The notes: generated by a model from the letters alone, not told the origin. A stretch of 64,000 bases of DNA from Janthinobacterium saanense (GCF_014200675.1 NZ_JACHCI010000004.1:310001-374000), one strand, 5' to 3'. Counted from the first letter of the stretch, positions 26,933 to 35,311 are shown. Made by a program: numbers and translations.

Positions 26933-27865
26933 ATGTTGACAATACAAACCCGGCAATTTATCGATCAATGGAACGCCATTTCCAATCAGGTGGGAATGGC
27001 CCTGGTGAACCCGGCGGATGCCGGCGCCATGGCGGCGGTGCGCGCGGCGTATAACGCGGTGCTGGCGCAAAACCTGCCGCCAGAGGGTGTCACGGTGGAA
27101 GCGGTCACGCTCGGCGGCGTGCCGGGTCTGCTGATAGTACCGGAACACATCACCAGCGACGCGGTGGCCGTCTACATTCATGGCGGTGCGTACCTGGTGG
27201 GTGACCCGTCGTCGTATCTGGGCATAGGCGGCAACTATGCCAAGGCGCTGGGGACCAGGGTGTATTTGCCGGCGTACCGGCTGGCGCCCGAACATCCTTT
27301 TCCTGCCGCGATAGATGACACGCTGCAGTTTTATGCGGGCTTGCTGGAGTCCGGTATCGCTGCGCATAAAATCGTGCTGATTGGCGAGTCGGCCGGTGGC
27401 GCGCTGACGGTGACGGCCATGGTGGCGGCCAGGCAGCAAGGCTTGCCGCTGCCGGCTGCTGGCGTGGCGATTTCGCCGTGGGCCAATTTGCAGCATACGG
27501 GGGCATCGATGGTGACGCGCGATGGCGTCGATCCAACCGTGTCAAAAGCGGGGCTAGCTATCATGGCGGGCTTTTTCCTGGCTGGCGCGGCGGCCGATGC
27601 ACCGCTGGCCTCGCCCGTGTTTGCCGATGTAACAGGGCTGCCGCCCATCATGATACAGATCGGCGAATCGGAAGTCATGCTCAGCGACGCCTTGCGCCTG
27701 GCGACCCACCTGGCCGAAAGCGGCGTGCGGGTGACCCTGGAATCCTGGCCAGGCATGTTCCACGCCTGGCATTTCCTGGCCGCGCATCAGCCCGAATCGC
27801 AGGCGGCGCTACAGAGCAGCGTGGCCTTTATTGCCAGCGCGCTGGACGCCGCCGCTATTGTTTGA
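26933..27865 (+). CDS. Alpha/beta hydrolase, hormone-sensitive-lipase (HSL) type esterase
   Basis: A 310-residue cytoplasmic esterase of the HSL/acetyl-esterase group. The oxyanion motif is H-G-G-A-Y-L-V-G-D near residue 90, the nucleophile elbow G-E-S-A-G-G-A near 150, and the catalytic Asp/His region I-G-E-S-E-V-M and F-H-A-W-H-F near the end. It should hydrolyse short-chain esters. ATG 26933 is preferred, since GGAA lies six bases ahead; ATG 26921 in frame is an alternative. It converges with the ParBc_2 paralog 2 gene and looks monocistronic. Confidence 0.85.
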   Translation: MLTIQTRQFIDQWNAISNQVGMALVNPADAGAMAAVRAAYNAVLAQNLPPEGVTVEAVTLGGVPGLLIVPEHITSDAVAVYIHGGAYLVGDPSSYLGIGGNYAKALGTRVYLPAYRLAPEHPFPAAIDDTLQFYAGLLESGIAAHKIVLIGESAGGALTVTAMVAARQQGLPLPAAGVAISPWANLQHTGASMVTRDGVDPTVSKAGLAIMAGFFLAGAAADAPLASPVFADVTGLPPIMIQIGESEVMLSDALRLATHLAESGVRVTLESWPGMFHAWHFLAAHQPESQAALQSSVAFIASALDAAAIV

Positions 27866-27898
27866 CGGGGCAGTCAGGCCTGCAATCAGCGCCGGCCT

Positions 27899-28921
27899 TC
27901 AGCGTGCCAGTCCACGGCGCCAGGCGATGGCGTAGTTCAACTTGCCTTTCTTGCCCGTCAGCTCATCGAGTTCTTCGTGGTCGACCTTGTCCATGGCACC
28001 CAGGGTGGCGGCGCTCTTGCCATTGCTGACGATGGCGTTCTTGTCGAGCGCTACCATCGCCTGCGCGGCCGCAAGGATGGCCGCGCTATAGCTGGCGCCA
28101 TCGTTCAACTGATAGTCGCTCAGGCTCACCACCTTGCGCAGCCAGTCGGCCCAGTAAAATTCGAGGAATTCCGCCGCTTGCGACGGCGGCTCGTAGCCGA
28201 TCTCGCGCGTGAAATACACGAGGGCGCGGTAGGGATCGTCACCCAGTGAGCCCAGGCCTATGCTGGCTGGTAATTGCTGTGGCGTGATGGGGCGGTTCTT
28301 GCCATCTTTCAGCCAGACCTTGTTTTCCTGCTCCATGCGGGACCAGAAGGCCGGCTCGCTGAGCTGGCTGTAATTGTCGCTGACCTTGACCCATACCTTC
28401 AGTTGGTGGTTGCGGCCATTGTCCGCATCCCAGAAGGTCGACAGCGTGTGGTGGCCATCGGTCAGATAGAGTTTGCCCTGCGGGCCGATGACGACGGTTT
28501 TCATATCCTTGGGACGGCTGCCGACCGCTGCCTTGCAGCGGTAGCCGGGCGGTGGCGCGCTCAGGGTGGCGCCCGCCACGTTGGCCGTGCCGGGCAACAC
28601 ATCGCCCTGGCCATTGGCTACGCACAGGTCGGAAAATTTCTTGGGTTTTTCGATGTCGGCGATGTGTTTTTCTTCGGTCGCATAACGGCCCAGCTTGTAA
28701 TACACCTGGTCGTAGCCGATGGCTGGCTGCGTGGGGTGCAGTTCAGCCAGGCTCACTTGCAGGATGCGCGGATGGGCCGCGTTGCCGACCACGGTGGCCA
28801 TCAGCGCCTGCTGGCGCGCGCTCAGCGGCGTATCGTCGCGGGCGGCTGCCGGCGCCAGCAAGGCCGCCTGGCATGCCAGGGTGAACAGCAGGGTAAGGCT
28901 TGCTCGCTGGTACATGCTCAT
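27899..28921 (-). CDS. Exported ParB/sulfiredoxin-like (ParBc_2) protein, paralog 2
   Basis: A 340-residue protein with a Sec signal peptide (cleavage probably after A-A-A-R near residue 28) and no lipobox. The whole mature region is a ParBc_2-like domain very similar to the C-terminal half of the lipoprotein at 22018-23664: shared L-H-P-T-Q-P-A-I-G-Y-D-Q, cysteines 100 and 129, L-Y-L-T-D-G-H-H at 151-158, F-W-D-A-D-N-G and F-L-E-F-Y-W. It lacks the beta-rich N-terminal domain of paralog 1. AAGGGG lies before ATG 28921. It follows the DUF885 gene by 22 bases, so the two are probably co-transcribed. The enzymatic role, if any, is unknown. Confidence 0.82.
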   Translation of the reverse strand: MSMYQRASLTLLFTLACQAALLAPAAARDDTPLSARQQALMATVVGNAAHPRILQVSLAELHPTQPAIGYDQVYYKLGRYATEEKHIADIEKPKKFSDLCVANGQGDVLPGTANVAGATLSAPPPGYRCKAAVGSRPKDMKTVVIGPQGKLYLTDGHHTLSTFWDADNGRNHQLKVWVKVSDNYSQLSEPAFWSRMEQENKVWLKDGKNRPITPQQLPASIGLGSLGDDPYRALVYFTREIGYEPPSQAAEFLEFYWADWLRKVVSLSDYQLNDGASYSAAILAAAQAMVALDKNAIVSNGKSAATLGAMDKVDHEELDELTGKKGKLNYAIAWRRGLAR

Positions 28922-28943
28922 GCGGTGCCCCTTTATCAGGTGA

Positions 28944-30167
28944 TCAGGTCAAGAGATCGCTGGGTACGCGCGGCGAGGACATCAGGTCGCGAAAGGCCGC
29001 CCAATGTGCTGCACGCGTATTGCCCTGGCGCTCGACATAGGCTTTTGCCATGTCTTGCCCCAGATTGTAATTGATGACGTAGGCGCCCATTGCATCGTAG
29101 AACTGCAAGCGCTGGGCCGATTTTTCGGCTGGATACAAACGCACGTTGACCAGCCATTCCAGCGCCTCTTCACGAGTCAGTGTGCCTTGCAGATACTGGC
29201 GTGCGATATCGTTGTCCGCATAACTGAGTTTGGCCAGCAAGCGGTTCAGTTGCGCGTAGCGGGGCGCCAGCGCCGGCTCCAGGCCGGCCAGCGGATACAG
29301 CACCTGCTGCTCGAAAGCCAGTCTTTCCTCATCCGTAAAACTCAGTTCGATACCGTAATTGGCCGTGCCTTCGGCGATCAGCGATTGCGGCGAATACAGA
29401 GGATAGATGCAATATTCTACCCAGCCCTTGCCGCGCACCAGATCGCGTTCCAGCAGCACATTGTAGACGTGGTGGCCGGGATAAGCTTCGTGGCAGCCCA
29501 GGTCGACGGCACGGTCGATGTACACGGGCAGATCCGTGTTGATCTGGATCACGCTTTGATAGTTGCCCTTGTACCAGTTATAGCCGCTCCATGGCTTGTC
29601 GCTGACGAATTCCAGCACAAAATCTTCTTCTTCCGGCAAGGCGATATGCTGCAAGCTGCGTTCGCGTCCGGCGCGGATGGCGGCGTCCATCACGGCGCGC
29701 AGCTTGTCTGCAGGAATGATGAGCTGGGCGCGGAAAGTGTTGACACGCTCGCTGACAGTGCCTGCGCCCGGCAGCAGGGCGTCGATCTCGGTCACCAGGT
29801 CTGCATAGTAGGCGCGCTCGTGGTGGGGAGAGACGGCGTCGTACAGGCGCGCGCTCTCCTCGTCAAAACCCAGTTGATTACCTTGAAGCATTTCTACCCG
29901 GGCCAGCAGCGCAAGCAATTGCTTGGAAAGGTTCAAGGCACGCAGGGCCAGTTCCTGTGGCAAGCCGTCACGTGATGGTAGATATGCCAGCGCTGCCTGC
30001 GCCTTGGTGGCGAGGTCTGCCAGAGTCAGTTGCTGCGCTGTGGCCTCGGCTTGCCAGTCGGGCGGGCCGTAATAGGCGTCGACATAGGAAGCGTCATGCT
30101 GGCCCATGGCCAGTACCAGTTTGACGTAGCGTTCGGCTACGTCGGCTATATCAGCGATTGCGTTCAA
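28944..30167 (-). CDS. DUF885 family protein, metallopeptidase-like
   Basis: A 407-residue protein of the DUF885 family, relatives of zinc carboxypeptidases. The putative metal site is L-G-C-H-E-A-Y-P-G-H-H-V in the middle of the chain, with a downstream Glu in L-I-A-E-G-T-A-N-Y-G-I-E. Other family marks are Q-H-D-A-S-Y-V-D-A-Y-Y-G-P-P near the start and K-G-N-Y-Q-S-V-I-Q-I-N-T-D-L-P. The start is taken as TTG 30167 because AAAGGA lies seven bases upstream; in-frame ATG 30197 and GTG 30230 lack ribosome sites. No signal peptide is seen, so it is probably cytoplasmic. The exported ParBc_2 gene follows closely. Confidence 0.78.
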   Translation of the reverse strand: MNAIADIADVAERYVKLVLAMGQHDASYVDAYYGPPDWQAEATAQQLTLADLATKAQAALAYLPSRDGLPQELALRALNLSKQLLALLARVEMLQGNQLGFDEESARLYDAVSPHHERAYYADLVTEIDALLPGAGTVSERVNTFRAQLIIPADKLRAVMDAAIRAGRERSLQHIALPEEEDFVLEFVSDKPWSGYNWYKGNYQSVIQINTDLPVYIDRAVDLGCHEAYPGHHVYNVLLERDLVRGKGWVEYCIYPLYSPQSLIAEGTANYGIELSFTDEERLAFEQQVLYPLAGLEPALAPRYAQLNRLLAKLSYADNDIARQYLQGTLTREEALEWLVNVRLYPAEKSAQRLQFYDAMGAYVINYNLGQDMAKAYVERQGNTRAAHWAAFRDLMSSPRVPSDLLT

Positions 30168-30398
30168 TGCGGTGTCCTTTGAGGTAGCCAGGGCCATGCT
30201 GGCGCTGTTGGCGCAGACAGTATAGAACACTGTGGAACCGGACTGTGCTTGCCATGCAGATATTGTGCCAAAGCACCTTGATATGGATCAGCTGTGCGCC
30301 GTCTTCTCTGCCGTGGCGAGCTATTTGGCTGCAAGATGGGGACTGCATCTGATTTCTATATTTTTTCCTTGATGTTTTCTCGTTTATGGACGAATATT

Positions 30399-30737
30399 GT
30401 GTATCAGCTCCGTCATTATCTGAATCACAGCGGCAAGGACATGTACACGGACTGGCTGCGGCGGCAACGCGACAACACTGCCCGACTGGCCGTTATCCGC
30501 CGCGTATTGCGGGTGGCAACGGGCAACCTGGGGGATCATCAGTTTTGCCGCGATGGCGTCTGGGAATTGCGCATCGATGTGGGGCCCGGTTATCGCGTGT
30601 ATTACGCCTTGTCCGGTCCACACCTGATTTTACTGCTGTGCGCTGGCGACAAGCGTACGCAATCACACGATATTGATCAGGCTTGCCTGTACTGGCGGGA
30701 CTGGAAGGAGAGAGAACATGAGAGACAGAGGGCATGA
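30399..30737 (+). CDS. higB: RelE/HigB-family toxin (addiction module killer protein)
   Basis: A 112-residue toxin of the phage-derived Gp49-like/HigB group, mRNA interferases that cut at the ribosome. The family pattern is clear: W-L-R-R-Q-R-D-N-T-A-R, then R-V-L-R-V-A-T-G-N-L-G-D, D-G-V-W-E-L-R-I-D-V-G-P-G-Y-R-V-Y-Y and a C-terminal L-L-L-C-A-G-D-K-R-T-Q. GTG 30399 is chosen because it matches the family's usual start; the frame is open back to 30294, and GGA lies eight bases before the GTG. The toxin gene comes first and overlaps the antitoxin gene by 20 bases, an order common in HigBA modules. Confidence 0.85.
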   Translation: MYQLRHYLNHSGKDMYTDWLRRQRDNTARLAVIRRVLRVATGNLGDHQFCRDGVWELRIDVGPGYRVYYALSGPHLILLLCAGDKRTQSHDIDQACLYWRDWKEREHERQRA

Positions 30738-31032
30738 CGAGGCGATGGCTGAGCTGTATCACGACGATCCTACATTCGCCGTCGAACTGATCAACAACAT
30801 CCTGATGGATGGCGAACACGCCGAACTGCTGATCGTGCTGCGCCAGCTCACCACCGCCTTTGGCGGTGTGCAAGCGGTGGCGGAAGCAGCCGGGCTCAAT
30901 TCCACCCAGCTCTACCGCACCTTATCGAGCGAGGGCAATCCCTCCTTGAGCACCATCACGGCAGTCCTGCGCGCCATGGGGCTGCGCCTGGCCGTGCAGC
31001 CAGCGCACACCCAGGCGGCTTCAGTGGCTTAA
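30718..31032 (+). CDS. higA: HigA-like antitoxin, XRE-type DNA-binding
   Basis: A 104-residue antitoxin of the addiction-module antidote family. A helix-turn-helix runs at about residues 50-85 (G-G-V-Q-A-V-A-E-A-A-G-L-N-S-T-Q-L-Y-R-T-L-S, then N-P-S-L-S-T-I). It should bind HigB and repress the module. ATG 30718 follows GGAGAGAGAAC and lies inside the end of the toxin gene. It converges with the dehydrogenase gene at 31040. Confidence 0.85.
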   Translation: MRDRGHDEAMAELYHDDPTFAVELINNILMDGEHAELLIVLRQLTTAFGGVQAVAEAAGLNSTQLYRTLSSEGNPSLSTITAVLRAMGLRLAVQPAHTQAASVA

Positions 31033-31039
31033 AACTCGA

Positions 31040-32062
31040 TCAAAACTCAATGACACGCCGCTCGCGCATGGCCTGCGTCATGGCCAGGCCGATGCGTGTC
31101 GCTTGCGTGGCGTCGTGCAAGGTCAGCGATAGCTGGCGCTTGCCCAGGGCCGCGTCCGTGAATTCCTGCGCCTCGATTAAAAAGGCGTCGGCGAAGCGGG
31201 CGTAGAAGTCGGGCGTGCACTCATTACGCACGCCATGCGCATCTGAAATGTCTACCCGGTTCAGGCGTGGATTGCTGCCGACTGTCAAGCGTCCTGCCGT
31301 GCCGAATACTTCCGTCAAGGTTTCATGGCCATGCGCCATGGTGCGCGAGGCCATGAAGGTGGCCATGCTGCCATCGCTAAACTCCACCGTGGCCAGGCCA
31401 TTGTCCACGTCGCCAAAAGCTTGCAAGCCCGTGTGGATGGCATTCGTGCCGCTGGCATAGATGCGGCTCGGCACGGGATTGCCCAGCAGCCAGCGCGCCA
31501 GGTCGATATCGTGCACGCTGCAATCGAGGAAAATGCCGCCGCTGGTAGGCGCAAAACGCATGAAGGCGCCGCTGGGGTCGTTCTGGTCGCAGGTTTGCGA
31601 ACGCACCAGATACGGTTTGCCGATCAGCCCCTGGGTAATTTTTTGCTGCGCATCGTGGTAGCTGGCGTCAAAGCGGCGCACGAAACCGATCATGGTGGCC
31701 AGCTGCGGGTGGCGCGCCGCTTCCGCTTCCACCTTCAGGCAGTCGGCCAGGTCCAGTGACAATGGCTTTTCGCAAAATACATGCTTGCCGGCGCGCAAGG
31801 CGGCGATGATTTGCTCCGCATGCAGGGAAGTGGGCGTGACGAGGAAGACGGCGTCCAGGCCCGGGTGGGCCAGCAGGGTGGTGTAATCGGCATAGCCACT
31901 GGCGATGCCCAGGGTGCTGGCGGCCCAGTCCAGTTCAGCGGGTACGGGGCTGCAGGCGGCGACCACTTCGGCGTTCGGCACGCGCTGTACCAGGTTGATG
32001 GCATGGCGCTGGCCCAGCCGGCCCAGGCCGGCGATGCCCACGCGTAATTTCGGTGATGACAT
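31040..32062 (-). CDS. Gfo/Idh/MocA-family dehydrogenase, inositol-type
   Basis: A 340-residue NAD(P)-dependent oxidoreductase of the Gfo/Idh/MocA family. The Rossmann motif G-I-A-G-L-G-R-L-G lies at residues 9-17, the conserved F-C-E-K-P-L near 95 (Lys), and D-C-S-V-H-D-I-D-L-A-R-W near 180 carries the Asp/His pair of inositol dehydrogenases. It is the last gene of iolR-iolG-this gene, 30 bases after iolG, with GGAGA before the ATG. It may act on another inositol isomer (scyllo- or D-chiro-) or a related sugar, so that its product joins the myo-inositol route. Substrate is inferred from context. Confidence 0.85.
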   Translation of the reverse strand: MSSPKLRVGIAGLGRLGQRHAINLVQRVPNAEVVAACSPVPAELDWAASTLGIASGYADYTTLLAHPGLDAVFLVTPTSLHAEQIIAALRAGKHVFCEKPLSLDLADCLKVEAEAARHPQLATMIGFVRRFDASYHDAQQKITQGLIGKPYLVRSQTCDQNDPSGAFMRFAPTSGGIFLDCSVHDIDLARWLLGNPVPSRIYASGTNAIHTGLQAFGDVDNGLATVEFSDGSMATFMASRTMAHGHETLTEVFGTAGRLTVGSNPRLNRVDISDAHGVRNECTPDFYARFADAFLIEAQEFTDAALGKRQLSLTLHDATQATRIGLAMTQAMRERRVIEF

Positions 32063-32092
32063 GGTGTGTCTCCAGTATTTTTTATTGTGTTT

Positions 32093-33079
32093 TTACAGAT
32101 TCACTACGCGTTGTTCACGCCATGAAATCGTGGCCGCTTCCGCCAGTTCCAGCGCTTTCAAGCCATCGTGCACGGTGGTGCGCAGTGGCGTGCCATTCGT
32201 CAGGGCATCGAAAAAGTGCGCCATTTCCTGCGCGTAGGCGACACGGTAGCGTTCCAGGAAAAAATCTTCCGGCTTGTCCACGCTGACGTTCTCGACGCCG
32301 TAGGCGGTCACTTCGGTCGGCTTGTGGTTGCCCGCTTGCAGCATGCCTTTGCTGCCCAGCACTTCGAAGCGCTGGTCGTAGCCATAGGCGGCGCGGCGGG
32401 TGGTATTGATCTGGCACAAGCGGCCCTTGGCCGTGCGGATGGTCACCACCGTGCTGTCCAAGTCGCCCGCTTCGGCAATCGCCGGGTCCACCAGGCAACT
32501 GCCGGTGGCGTGCACGCTGACGGCTTCATCGTCGAGTATCCAGCGGAAGATATCGAAATCGTGTATCAGCATATCCTTGAAGATGCCGCCCGATACCTTG
32601 ATGTAGCTGACGGGCGGTGGACCCGGGTCGCGGCTGGTGACGACCAGCATTTCCGGCGTGCCGATTTCGCCGGCCTCGATGCGGCGCTTGACAGCGGCAA
32701 AGGTCGGATCGTAGCGGCGCTGGAAGCCCAGCATGCACAGCACGCCAGCTTCCTTGACGGCGGCGGCGCAGGCGCGTGCGCGGTCCAGTGTCAGGTCGAC
32801 CGGTTTTTCGCAAAAGATGGCTTTGCCGGCGGCCGCCGAGCGCAAAATCAGGTCGGCATGCGTGTCGGTGCTCGACGCGATCACCACCGCTTTGACGGCC
32901 GAGTCGGCCAGCGCCGTTTCAATGCTGGCGCTGCTGCCGCCATGCTGGGCGACCAGCGCGCCCGCTGCTTCCGCGTTGACGTCAACCACGTACTTGAACC
33001 GGACGCCGGGCTGCGCGGCCAGGTTGGCTGCGTGGATCTTGCCGATACGTCCGGCGCCAAACAATGCTACTTCAATCAT
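32093..33079 (-). CDS. iolG: Inositol 2-dehydrogenase
   Basis: A 328-residue Gfo/Idh/MocA enzyme that oxidises myo-inositol to 2-keto-myo-inositol (scyllo-inosose) with NAD+. It has G-A-G-R-I-G-K-I-H at about residues 7-15, I-F-C-E-K-P-V-D-L near 93, G-F-Q-R-R-Y-D-P and D-M-L-I-H-D-F-D-I-F-R-W near 170. Of two adjacent ATGs, 33079 has AGGAG at the better distance; 33082 adds one Met. Its start overlaps the iolR stop, so the two are translated together. It is the first catabolic step for the enzymes encoded divergently. Confidence 0.9.
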   Translation of the reverse strand: MIEVALFGAGRIGKIHAANLAAQPGVRFKYVVDVNAEAAGALVAQHGGSSASIETALADSAVKAVVIASSTDTHADLILRSAAAGKAIFCEKPVDLTLDRARACAAAVKEAGVLCMLGFQRRYDPTFAAVKRRIEAGEIGTPEMLVVTSRDPGPPPVSYIKVSGGIFKDMLIHDFDIFRWILDDEAVSVHATGSCLVDPAIAEAGDLDSTVVTIRTAKGRLCQINTTRRAAYGYDQRFEVLGSKGMLQAGNHKPTEVTAYGVENVSVDKPEDFFLERYRVAYAQEMAHFFDALTNGTPLRTTVHDGLKALELAEAATISWREQRVVNL

Positions 33080-33938
33080 CATGTTCTCCTGGGTGATGGA
33101 TTTCTTCGATGTCGAGCTCTAGTTTGTAGGCCAGCGCGATGAATAGCGCCTGGCACAGGCAGATGGTGCTGGTCAGCGAACGGAAGGCGAAAGCGCTGCC
33201 CTCGGTGACGGTCAACAGCGCGTCGGCGCTGCGCGCCAGTGGCGCGAGCTTGCTGTCGGTAATCACCAGGACTTTGGCGCCCTTGTCTTGCGCCACCTTG
33301 ATGCACTGCTGGGTTTCCTTGCCGTAAGGCGAGAAACTGATGGCGATCGCCACATCGCGGGGGCGGATGCTGCGCATCTGCTCGCGGTGCATGCCGCCCA
33401 GTCCGGAAACCAGGTGGGCGCGCTTGTCCGTGTGTTCGAGGGCGTAAGCGATGTAGGAGGCGATCGGAAATGAGCGGCGCACGCCGATCACATAAATATT
33501 TTCTGCTTTCAGCAGCAGGTTGACGGCCGCTTCCAGCTGCGCATCGTCCAGGCTCGCGCCCAGGTCATCGAGGCCGGTACTGCTGGCGGCGATGAACTCG
33601 CGCGTCAAATCGCCTACGCTCAGGGCGGCGTCGCGGGTGGAAATGAGTTTGCGGATGCGCTGCTGGTAATCGGGCGTGGCGCCAGCCTGGTCGGTGTAAG
33701 CCTGGCGGAACACATCTTGCATTTCGGAAAATCCCGAATAACCGAAGCGCTGCGCGAAGCGCACGATGGCCGACGGCTGCACGTCGCAGGCGGCGGCGAT
33801 GTCGCTGATGCGTTCGAGCATCAGGCTGGCGCGGTGTTTCTCGATGTATTGCGCGATGACCTTCAATTGGCGCGACAGGCTGTCGTACTCGGCGGCGATA
33901 TGCTGCATCAATTGTTCGATGGGGGCGGTTGCTGCCAT
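33072..33938 (-). CDS. iolR: RpiR-family transcriptional regulator of inositol catabolism
   Basis: A 288-residue regulator with an N-terminal RpiR helix-turn-helix (I-A-A-A-C-D-V-Q-P-S-A-I-V-R-F-A-Q-R-F-G near residues 48-67) and a C-terminal SIS sugar-phosphate domain (I-Y-V-I-G-V-R-R-S-F-P, S-F-S-P-Y-G-K-E-T, V-I-T-D-S). Such IolR proteins in alpha- and betaproteobacteria repress the iol genes until an inositol catabolite binds. It lies divergent from the inositol transporter genes, and an inverted repeat suited to this family sits between them. It overlaps iolG, so it controls and is co-expressed with the first enzyme. Confidence 0.9.
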   Translation of the reverse strand: MAATAPIEQLMQHIAAEYDSLSRQLKVIAQYIEKHRASLMLERISDIAAACDVQPSAIVRFAQRFGYSGFSEMQDVFRQAYTDQAGATPDYQQRIRKLISTRDAALSVGDLTREFIAASSTGLDDLGASLDDAQLEAAVNLLLKAENIYVIGVRRSFPIASYIAYALEHTDKRAHLVSGLGGMHREQMRSIRPRDVAIAISFSPYGKETQQCIKVAQDKGAKVLVITDSKLAPLARSADALLTVTEGSAFAFRSLTSTICLCQALFIALAYKLELDIEEIHHPGEHDD

Positions 33939-34020
33939 GGTTCTTCCTTTGTGCTTGCGTGGCCGCGATGGATGGTGGGATGCGGCCGGTTCTGGCGAGA
34001 ATTATAGGAGCGAATTTTAA

Positions 34021-34042
34021 AAATAGAAACGATTTTCTATTT
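34021..34042. promoter_or_regulatory. Inverted repeat AAATAGAAA-N4-TTTCTATTT, probable IolR operator
   Basis: A perfect 9-bp inverted repeat with spacer CGAT, in the AT-rich gap between iolR and the inositol ABC genes. Its core AGAA-N6-TTCT resembles the GGAA-N6-TTCC pattern recalled for alphaproteobacterial IolR. Location and symmetry support a shared operator for both divergent transcripts. Confidence 0.6.
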
Positions 34043-34133
34043 AATTTTTTTTTGAAAATTCCATTGCATTTGTTTTTTTTGTGGCCTAAGCTGTGCGCAG
34101 TGCATCGGTCTTGCCGGTTTTTTGGCGCCTCCG

Positions 34134-34163
34134 GTGACACGCTATAAAGCTGGCAACTATAAA
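34134..34163 (+). promoter_or_regulatory. Candidate promoter of the inositol transporter-iol operon
   Basis: GTGACA 34134-34139 and TATAAA 34158-34163 with an 18-base spacer lie just upstream of the AAGGAG ribosome site of the first gene (ATG 34188). Confidence 0.4.
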
Positions 34164-34187
34164 AATTAATCCTTCAAGGAGACATTC

Positions 34188-35234
34188 ATGCAAAGCAATA
34201 AGCGTAAGGGAATACTCAAGAGTCTAGCCATCCTGAGCCTGGGTCTGGGCCTGACTCTGGGCATGGGGGCCAGCCAGGCGGCCGGTGAGAAATTCGTGCT
34301 GATCAGCCATGCGCCCGACTCCGATTCCTGGTGGAACACCATCAAAAATGCCGTCAAGCAAGCAGGTGAAGATTTCAATGTCACCGTTGACTACCGCAAT
34401 CCACCGAATGGCGACCTGGCCGACATGGCGCGCCTGGTCGAGCAGGCAGCAGCGCGCAACTACGATGGCGTAATCGTCAGCATTGCCGACTTCAGCGTGC
34501 TGCAAAAACCGCTGGGCCTGGTGGCCGCCAAGAAAATCCCTTTTATTACCATCAACTCGGGCACCCTGGCGCAAAGCGAGCAGCTGGGCGCCGTGATGCA
34601 CGTGGGCCAGCCTGAATACGAGGCGGGCAAGGGCGCCGGCGAAAAAGCCAGGGCGGCTGGCATCAAATCGTTTGTGTGCGTCAATCACTACGCCACCAAC
34701 CCATCGTCGTTCGAGCGCTGCCGTGGCTTTGCCGAAGCGATCGGCGTCGATTTCAAGGCGGCCACCCTGGATGTGGGCGAAGATCCGACCACCATCGAAA
34801 GTAAACTCAGCGCTTATCTGCGCAACAACCCGAAAACCCAGGCCGTGCTGGCGCTGGGCCCCACCTCGGCCCATTCCTCGTTGAAAGCGCTGGAAAAAAT
34901 GGGACTGAAAGGCAAGATCTGGTTTGCCACCTTTGACTTGTCCGATGACATTTCCAAGGGCATCAAGGATGGCAGCATCCAGTTTGCCATCGACCAGCAG
35001 CCCTATCTGCAAGGCTATATCCCGGTCGCCGTGCTGGCCATCATGAAGCAGGACAAGACTACCGACCTGGCCAAGGTGCGCGAAAAACTGATGAATAATC
35101 CCAAGTTCAAGGCACGCCTGGCGGAATACGGTTTGACGCCATCGTATGGCCCGCGCCATATCGGTTCCGGTCCTGGTTACGTGACCAAGGACAATATTGC
35201 CAAGGTCGAGAAGTACGCCGGCCAATTCCGCTAA
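34188..35234 (+). CDS. Inositol ABC transporter, substrate-binding protein
   Basis: A 348-residue periplasmic binding protein of the ribose/galactose (Peripla_BP_4) type. It has a Sec signal peptide of about 31 residues ending S-Q-A-A. The ligand-site pattern is visible in S-W-W-N-T-I-K-N-A near residue 48, D-G-V-I-V-S-I-A-D and T-I-N-S-G near 120. Co-location with iol genes points to myo-inositol or a related polyol. ATG 34188 has AAGGAG upstream. A strong hairpin separates it from the permease gene, in line with higher expression of the binding protein. Confidence 0.88.
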   Translation: MQSNKRKGILKSLAILSLGLGLTLGMGASQAAGEKFVLISHAPDSDSWWNTIKNAVKQAGEDFNVTVDYRNPPNGDLADMARLVEQAAARNYDGVIVSIADFSVLQKPLGLVAAKKIPFITINSGTLAQSEQLGAVMHVGQPEYEAGKGAGEKARAAGIKSFVCVNHYATNPSSFERCRGFAEAIGVDFKAATLDVGEDPTTIESKLSAYLRNNPKTQAVLALGPTSAHSSLKALEKMGLKGKIWFATFDLSDDISKGIKDGSIQFAIDQQPYLQGYIPVAVLAIMKQDKTTDLAKVREKLMNNPKFKARLAEYGLTPSYGPRHIGSGPGYVTKDNIAKVEKYAGQFR

Positions 35235-35280
35235 TCGGCCAAGCAGCAACTTTCCATTCATTGCAGTAACGACGTTGTCC

Positions 35281-35311
35281 CCGCGCGCAGGCCAGTTCTG
35301 CCGGCGCGCGG
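35281..35311 (+). repeat. GC-rich stem-loop between binding-protein and permease genes
   Basis: CCGCGCGC 35281-35288 pairs with GCGCGCGG 35304-35311; inside, after one mismatch, GGC pairs with GCC over a seven-base loop. No T tract follows. It probably protects the 3' end of the binding-protein message or dampens read-through. Confidence 0.6.
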
